A DNA stretch of 64,000 bases from Knoxdaviesia capensis. Lineage: Eukaryota; Ascomycota; Sordariomycetes; Microascales; Gondwanamycetaceae. The notes under the pieces are model-generated. The model did no database searches. It was given only the letters and a program-made list of their open reading frames with translations, and was not told where the DNA came from. Within the stretch, counting starts at the first letter, position 1; every line of letters starts with the position of its first letter. Below, piece after piece: positions 57,541-64,000 of the stretch. The DNA lies in NCBI GenBank assembly GCA_001510575.1, contig LNGK01000008.1:66784-130783 (forward strand). Direction: 5' to 3'. Both the position numbers and the translations under genes were made by a program.

Positions 57541-59876
57541 CCCTATTCGGTTTTATACTGCTCTCTTCTAGTGGCTGGCCCTTCTGTGAATTATGACGGA
57601 CGGATGCAAGGGCATGTACATACACCAGAAGGTTGCCAACCGTTGAAAGCTGACAGGGGATCCAACCGAACCGGTGAATGGCACACCACGATTTCTGGAC
57701 GGGGGGTGCTTTTTAGGGCTGGACAAAGATACAGAGCTACACCCCGGGCTTATATGGTGTGTGTGGGAGAATCGGAGTGAAGCAGAAGGACAGGACAGAG
57801 GAGAGAAGCCCAGTGGGGGGTGAAAAAAAAAAGAAAAAAAAAAGAAAAGGAGTTTTTTGGGGGTGCGGATTGAGTTCGAGATCCCCTCAATTATAACCAT
57901 TCCTTAGTTCACAAAGGAACGCTAAAAAGTCAAATCGGTAGCCGTTCAAGCAGGAAAGAGGGAGTTAATGTATTGTGAAAGGTATAACATAGATAAACGA
58001 CAGAATTGAAGAATGAGAAGACCAGGAAGAAGTGGGAAGAAAATCGGCAAGTTGCACTGTTCAGAGACGCATCGTTGCGATGACATGAGATCTAACAAAA
58101 ACAGAGAGAGAAAGAAAGACCGTCTTGGGGGTCGCTTCTAACACGGGGAATCAGGGCAGAATGATATCGTGCCACTTACAAGGACTCTAGAGTTAGTGGC
58201 TCAGTTTCAAAACCCCACGATCCACACGGCGAGAGGAAAGAGAAGATCGAGTCGAGAAAACCTTTACCGGAGAATAACGGGACGGCAAGACAAATTCTTA
58301 TGTGGGCAGAAATAGACAGGACAGGCTGAGGGAGAGAGACACGCAGACACGGGACAGTCGGCTTCGAGGACGTGTCAGGGAATCTGATGGGATCTTATCG
58401 CGATCAGAGAAGCCAGGGATATAGGAAACAGGTGAGATATGAGATGTACGGTATATTGAAACGCACTTTGGCTGTGGTTCAGACCACAAGTTGTCAAAAA
58501 TCACAGATGGAATGCTGCTATCATCTAGGTTCCCTGATTTTTAGAGACCCGGAAATAGGGTGAGACTTTGGGTGGGGACGACTTCAGCCAGGATCCAGCG
58601 TAGCCACAGCTTGAACGGGACAGATACGCAACGGGGTATGCTTGGGCTTCTCCTCCCCTCGTGTCTTCGCTAGTGATTGGAAAAAAAAAATAAAAAAAAT
58701 AAAACAAACACCCCCAAGAGTCGAATCTAATTACAACTCCCTTGAGCCTCCCGATTGACTCTCTTAGTGGGGTGGGGTGTGACTGGAGCCTTCGATATTC
58801 AGGCGACAAAGAATAGGCTAGGAGAACATTTGCCACCTGTGGTTGTAAGTGCTGAATGCAAGCTTGGTGGGAAACTTTGAACGATAGTGATAGTTGTTGT
58901 TGTAAGGACTAGGAAAATGCTCGGCGGAATGCAGCACTGGACGTCGTTGGCGTTATGCAAGACACTGGTGCCGTCAAGGGCGGCACGTCCGTCTGGCCTC
59001 TGCAAGCCGCGAATGATGAAAATTTCAGAACACAGACCCGCTGGATAATGGGATAGATATTACCTGATTTTCATCCAATTCAGGGTTTGGGGTTGAAGTT
59101 AGAACAAAGCCCGAAAAAAAAAAAGAACAGAAAAGAGACAACTGTGGCAGCTTCGTCCGAGGCCAGAGCCGGAATCACTCGAGTTCGTGAAGGGGTTTGG
59201 AGACAAGGGGGAGTTCGGGATTGTCTCTGGAAAAGAAATAAGCAACAGAATGATCGTAGTAAACCGGCCTCGAAGACCCCGGGAAATCCCAATGAACCCC
59301 AATGTGAAGTATCCAAGTTATGACGTGAGCCCGAGAAGGGAAGCGGAAGAAAGAGGCGGCTTAATTCGTGGCCTGGGAGACTCGCAATGTTCGGATTCCT
59401 GATATCGGTATGGCTTGTGGCTCGGGCACGATTTGCGTGGTTCGGCGGCGGATAACACGACGGAACAAGTTTTGCATTCCGCGTCAGACGAAGAAAATAA
59501 GAGTATCACTGGGTGGTCAGAAGCCCGACAACAATCGATGGGTCAGTCAAAGTCAACATTCACACGAATGACACTGAAAGTAAGCACGTCCACAAAAGGA
59601 TAGAGAAAGCAGTAAGTATGAGATGAAGTTCATGTCCGTCCTGTACTGTCCTTTCTAAAGGACGAAAGACCAAACTCTACGCAAGTCTTGAACACGGTCT
59701 TGTTTCAGCGTGGTTATGCCTCTAACGACTCTCTAAGCCTCATATGAAGTCGCGACATATATCCATGAAGCAGGTTGAGTACTGGCTACTGAGCCGGACC
59801 CATCTCGTCATATGTGGGCTTTGGAGAAGGGCTGGACTGGGCTTTTTCGCTTCCCGGCGACTTATCGAGAGAGCTT

Positions 59877-59900
59877 GTACTGTACAGTACTGTACAGTAC
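59877..59900. repeat. Perfect 24-bp palindrome of the GTACTGTAC family
   Basis: GTACTGTACAGTAC is extended to 24 bp of perfect self-complementarity. It belongs with the clusters at 24337, 26615 and 29352. Confidence 0.9.
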
Positions 59901-60232
59901 GAGGACGGGAACCCGCCGCGCAGGCTAACACCTGTGCCAAGGATCACCTCGCAGATGGTCTCTGCACATGCCAAGATGCTGAATAGATGGAAAGAAGGGC
60001 GCCCCGGCCTTCGGGGGATGTTGTTAGTCCGGTTTAGAGAAGGGTCGACAGGGTATGTGCATATAATCTAGTCTGGCTGTTGAAGTCCACAGCTCTGAAC
60101 CTTGGAGGGTTCAACGTCGATACTGATTGAACAAATCAGACGGGGTTTGGGGTTTGACGACTACGTCAGAGGCAATAAACTTCTCCTCAAAAAATATACG
60201 TGCGTTGGAGAGAGACAAGGGGGTCCAAAAAG

Positions 60233-60261
<29 letters not shown>
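60233..60261. repeat. (AC)n microsatellite
   Basis: An uninterrupted AC dinucleotide repeat of about 28 bp in gene-free DNA. Confidence 0.95.
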
Positions 60262-60265
<4 letters not shown>

Positions 60266-63200
60266 CATAGGTACCACTAAGTAAAGGACGATGGTGAAGG
60301 ACATAACACTTTGGCTTGCAAAAGTGTGAATGCACTTGGTATCTTCCAAAGCTCCAAAACATCCGATTTCCCTTCAGAGCAAATGGCCGTGAAGGCTGTG
60401 TCCAGTTCTGCCATCCTGCCTGCTCATGCGGTGTGGGGGTCAAGGGGGAAAGGGCAGCACGCATTTCTGTGCCAAACATTTCTGGCCAAACAACAGCCAC
60501 TTGGAGGTATTGTATGTATGGTATGCACTGTACATACACGAAGGATCATACTGACACATCACTTGGTGTTGAATCACGGCGTCGAATAGTCTGGGTGGGT
60601 TAAACTTTTGAAACCACAGCCAGAACAGAGAAAAGCCGTGTCCATATATAGCAGCCAAGGACTCGGAAACCCGGGGATGCAGACACACTGGGAATCCAAT
60701 AAATTAACGGATGTGTCTGGACGCAAGAGTCGTGGAGGATTAAGCACTGGCTATAAGTAGAACTTCGTACCGTACCGACATTTCACTTCGTCCTAAATGC
60801 ATGTCAGTATACTCGGCAGCCGGAAAGCTGGATCCCCATGCATGGCCGCAACCAAGGTTAGAGAAAAAAGCACATCACCAAGAGGCTCTGCATGCTTTAC
60901 ATACACGTACCTCGAAGCACAGATTGAAGGCGGCTAGAAGAAACCCTCGGGGTCGTGGTATATGTGCTGCCGTATCTGCCGTAAGGACCAACTGACGTGG
61001 GCCGGACTCGGAGCGACCGGGAAAGAGGTCACAGTGTAAGCGAGAGGGTTGGCTATGGTAAAAGCCGAAGAATACTGCAAAAACGATGGTGATGGTGGTG
61101 GTGGTGATAAACTTGAAGCTGGCTGTACCGAATAAGTGGGAGAGAGGAAAGGAGGAAAAGAGAAAGGACGAATTCTTCTCAGGAGGTGTTTATGGATTAC
61201 ATGAGAAGACCGTCATGTGTGTTTCGAGTAAAGCGAGGACCGTCTTCAATGGCAGGAGCTTGTCTCGGGGCGTTCCTTCTGTTACTCGTCCGGTCGTTCC
61301 TTCTTCTGCCAGTATATGCATGTAAGTGAGGCTGTACTCATCAGCATCATGCGTGAAGATTCAACTCCCCTACGTTTGCTCAACACCCAAACACGGCCCC
61401 CAGTGCGACAGCAGCAAGGAAACGGCGCGGCGATTGAGAGCAGATAAGCCACAGCCATCAGGCGTGCGTGGGGAAAAGTCGGAAGGAGGACCCCGACCGT
61501 GGAATTGCAGCGCTCTTGCCTCAGTCTCGCATGTGCGCGCGGTGTCTCGGGGCATATGCACGAATGTGAACGGCTGAAGTCTCCCTCGACAAGTGCATAT
61601 AGCGGATACACGCACTTGCAGATGGCGGCGGCTGGCAGCCCTTTTTTGTCGCTTTTCGGCGACGCATATCTTGCAAGACCTTTTCGGCCTGCAGGAATCC
61701 TCCACCTCGAACCCTGGATTTATTTTCTCTCTGCTTCCCCTGCCTCACCCTCCACGCCTCTTTGCTTCCTTCGCTATGGTCTTCATTCCGCACAATGGAC
61801 AGCACATTGGCACCCTCCGAGACGTCAACAACGGTGTCAGAGACCCCTCATTCCAGCGCAGGAAGCATATATCCCCTTCTGGCCAAGCTCCGATTCTGGC
61901 GATTTCGGCCGCTCTCCCTCCAGCCCCGGCATTCCACCATGTAATTGCCGTAGCCGATACGAGCAAGCTTCAACTCGCAATCGGATCCCTTCTTTTGCCC
62001 GCCCTGCCAGTTAATTATTGGCGGTGGTCGATTCTCTCCTCGGCCACATCAGCACACTCGCAGGGGTTCCCGACTCAACACGGGAGGCGGCAAAGAGAAG
62101 CCTCGTGGTGTAAATCTGGCATATATCAACGGCCCTGTATCACCTTGACGCCCCGACCGTCCTGTTCAGTATACAGCCCAATATCACAACGTGCCATCCA
62201 ATCTGCGCCAGTGCTTGGCTGTCGTCAATCACATCTCACCCCATATCCTCCTTCATCCCTTCCCCCCCATGACATCCTTCTCTCATGGCCCGGCCTGACC
62301 TCGGGGAAGAACGCTGCAATGTGTTCGTCCGAGAGCAGGCCGTCCGCGGCCGGCACAGAACGAGGATGATTTGAGATTGTTTCTTCTTTCTTTCTCGCGC
62401 ATTTGTCAACACTACTTACTTTACGTACTATTGCACTAGTACACACCTGACGTGCGGGCCACATACATTTTTGGCGAGGGGAAAGGGGAACCCCGACCCT
62501 GAGCACACGCCATGTGTGGTGACAAGAACATCCCGCAAAGTTCGTATTCCGGTATCCTTTCGGGAGGATCACCAGATGTACAGTTTATTTTTTTTTTCTG
62601 TTCTTCTTGCCATCCCTGGTCTGACATACATCTCTAGTAGAGAACCCCAATATTCTTAATGCTCCTCCTCGCCCTTTCGCTCGTCAGTCCCTCCTCCGCT
62701 CGCCAAGTTGTTCGTTACTGGGCTACTGAACCCGGTGTCCACTAAACAAGAAAGAGAGAGAGAAAAAGATAACTCGGCCGTCTTGATTGATTCCGCCCGA
62801 TTTATCTCGTTCCAGGCACCCTTCAGTGGTCCCCACGAGCACGACGTCACACAGAGGTTGATTCTCCATAGCTGCAGATGAGCTGGCAGCGCGAAGGATC
62901 TGACCACCGTTTCGGTATTAAAACCCACCTGTCTCAACCCGACTTTGCGCCCCCAGCTCTTCCCAAAAAGCTCTCTAAAGTTAACCTAAAGTTACGGCGT
63001 TCCTCTCCACTCAATTCCGCAGTCCGTGCCTGGTTTACGTCCTAGTCCCTATCTGAACCTGCGAATCGGCAACCATGTTTCTGATTGCACGCTGGAGAGG
63101 CTTTCTTGTCTGTTATCTTTTTTGTGTTTGTAGTGCTGGCGCAGAAAGGTGCTGTGTGTATGGCCGAGAATCTCCACTCCCCGGAAAGTCTCCATCGCCG

Positions 63201-64000
63201 TAAAAAGCAAGCAGGGCGCTGCACACGCAAACAGACCGACTCGGACCTGGTCCGGCCTTGTTGCTCAAAACTACGTGATGTTGGCGAGACCCCTCAATGC
63301 TGCAGACAAGGGGAAAATTCTTTGGGTCGGGGGTGGGCTGATTGGAATCAACGACCGGGCCCGGGCTACCAGGCAGCGCTAGTTAGCGAACACTTAAAAA
63401 AGCCACGTAGCCAGGGCCTCTACGTGAATGACTTTTGTTTCTCTCCGACTCTGGATGAAGCGAGGCTCAGGGATGCGAGAACGCCGGATCGACAGAACAA
63501 CATTCGGGGTTTTGTGCGGTTGTCTGACTTCATACAAGCCGTCCCGTAACATTGTTGCCCGTTCACGCGGCGAGAAAACGGCGGGACGGTATTTATCTTT
63601 TCATCTTGGGTTGCAATGGACTGAGTCCGGTGATTGCAGAATCCTGTGGTATTCTGTCTCTCGTATGGACGTATGGTGACGGAAGTATGAGCTTGTTCAG
63701 AGCTTGTTTCCGAAGAGACGCTTGTACATTTTTTTTATCTTTATTTTGCGTATTACCATGACGAGGGCCCTTCCCGTGATGGTAGAGAAAGAAATAAGGG
63801 GACTTCCGGGCACAGTCAGAAAGACAAATCCGATACCCCGATTCTTGGGGAGACCCTAATACGTAACGCCGAAAGGATCTTTCATGATCCCTACAAGAGA
63901 CATGCAAGCTTATCTGATTTAGTGGCAGAGGAGGAATAGCAATCCCGACCACCGATGGAATACACCCCAATCTCGGCCAAGGATGGGACAATGTTCACTT

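Larger units (their letters stand above)
57541..64000. other. Gene-poor right end
   Basis: No credible gene. Purine-rich DNA extends to about 59400. A perfect GTACTGTAC-type palindrome is at 59877-59900 and an AC run at 60233-60261. Around 61760-62370 all three plus frames have long open stretches with Ser/Pro-rich peptides and no consistent frame. A 42-codon frame at 63075 starts with a hydrophobic segment. None is sufficient for a gene call. Confidence 0.5.

Noticed and set aside
58829..58837. TTTGCCACC, the Rpn4/PACE proteasome element
   Set aside because: It lies about 1.7 kb upstream of a zinc-finger gene and far from any proteasome gene; a single 9-mer is expected by chance.

Overview
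The window reads as nuclear DNA of a filamentous ascomycete (Pezizomycotina). The exons are GC-rich and cut by short introns with GTRNGT donors, CT(A/G)A(C/T) branch sites and YAG acceptors. The genes are eukaryotic housekeeping and transport genes, long pyrimidine-rich leaders precede several of them, and a retrotransposon carries heavy C-to-T damage of the repeat-induced point mutation (RIP) type. I cannot name genus or species from the sequence alone. There is no sign of bacterial operons, CRISPR arrays, rRNA or recognisable tRNA genes.

Left part (2.2-13.6 kb): the 20S proteasome subunit beta-6 gene (PRE7, minus) and the phosphatidylinositol 4-kinase gene (STT4, plus) are divergent and share a 0.9-kb promoter interval. 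STT4 converges on a 7-exon cation diffusion facilitator gene (minus) with Mn-type DxxxD motifs.

Transposon (14.66-20.28 kb): a structurally complete Ty1/Copia element lies on the minus strand. It has 194-bp LTRs, a 5-bp target duplication GCCTC, a primer-binding site matching the anticodon arm of elongator tRNA-Met, and remnants of gag zinc knuckle, protease, integrase (D-X35-E), reverse transcriptase and RNase H in Copia order. It is saturated with RIP-type mutation and coding-dead. The LTR pair differs only at RIP-type sites.

Gene-poor tract (20.3-29.4 kb): no credible gene. It holds simple repeats and clusters of a GTACTGTAC-type palindrome that recurs elsewhere in gene-free DNA.

Middle (29.4-39.7 kb): a 907-residue low-complexity protein of unknown function (plus) follows a very long pyrimidine-rich leader. 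It converges on lumazine synthase (RIB4, minus). Next comes a 6-exon PHO84-type phosphate transporter (minus) with a 22-bp micro-exon.

Right part (39.7-64 kb): a second gene-poor tract, a conserved-looking 4-exon gene of unknown function (48.6-50.5 kb, plus), an intronless acetate kinase (53.0-54.4 kb, plus) whose start codon abuts an (AC)21 repeat, a C2H2 zinc-finger gene (56.3-57.1 kb, minus) with an in-frame 27-bp minisatellite, and a gene-poor end.

The genes do not form an evident pathway cluster. This looks like ordinary core genome interrupted by a silenced transposon and long intergenic tracts. All exon boundaries were worked out by hand from splice signals and reading-frame arithmetic, and each model closes in frame.
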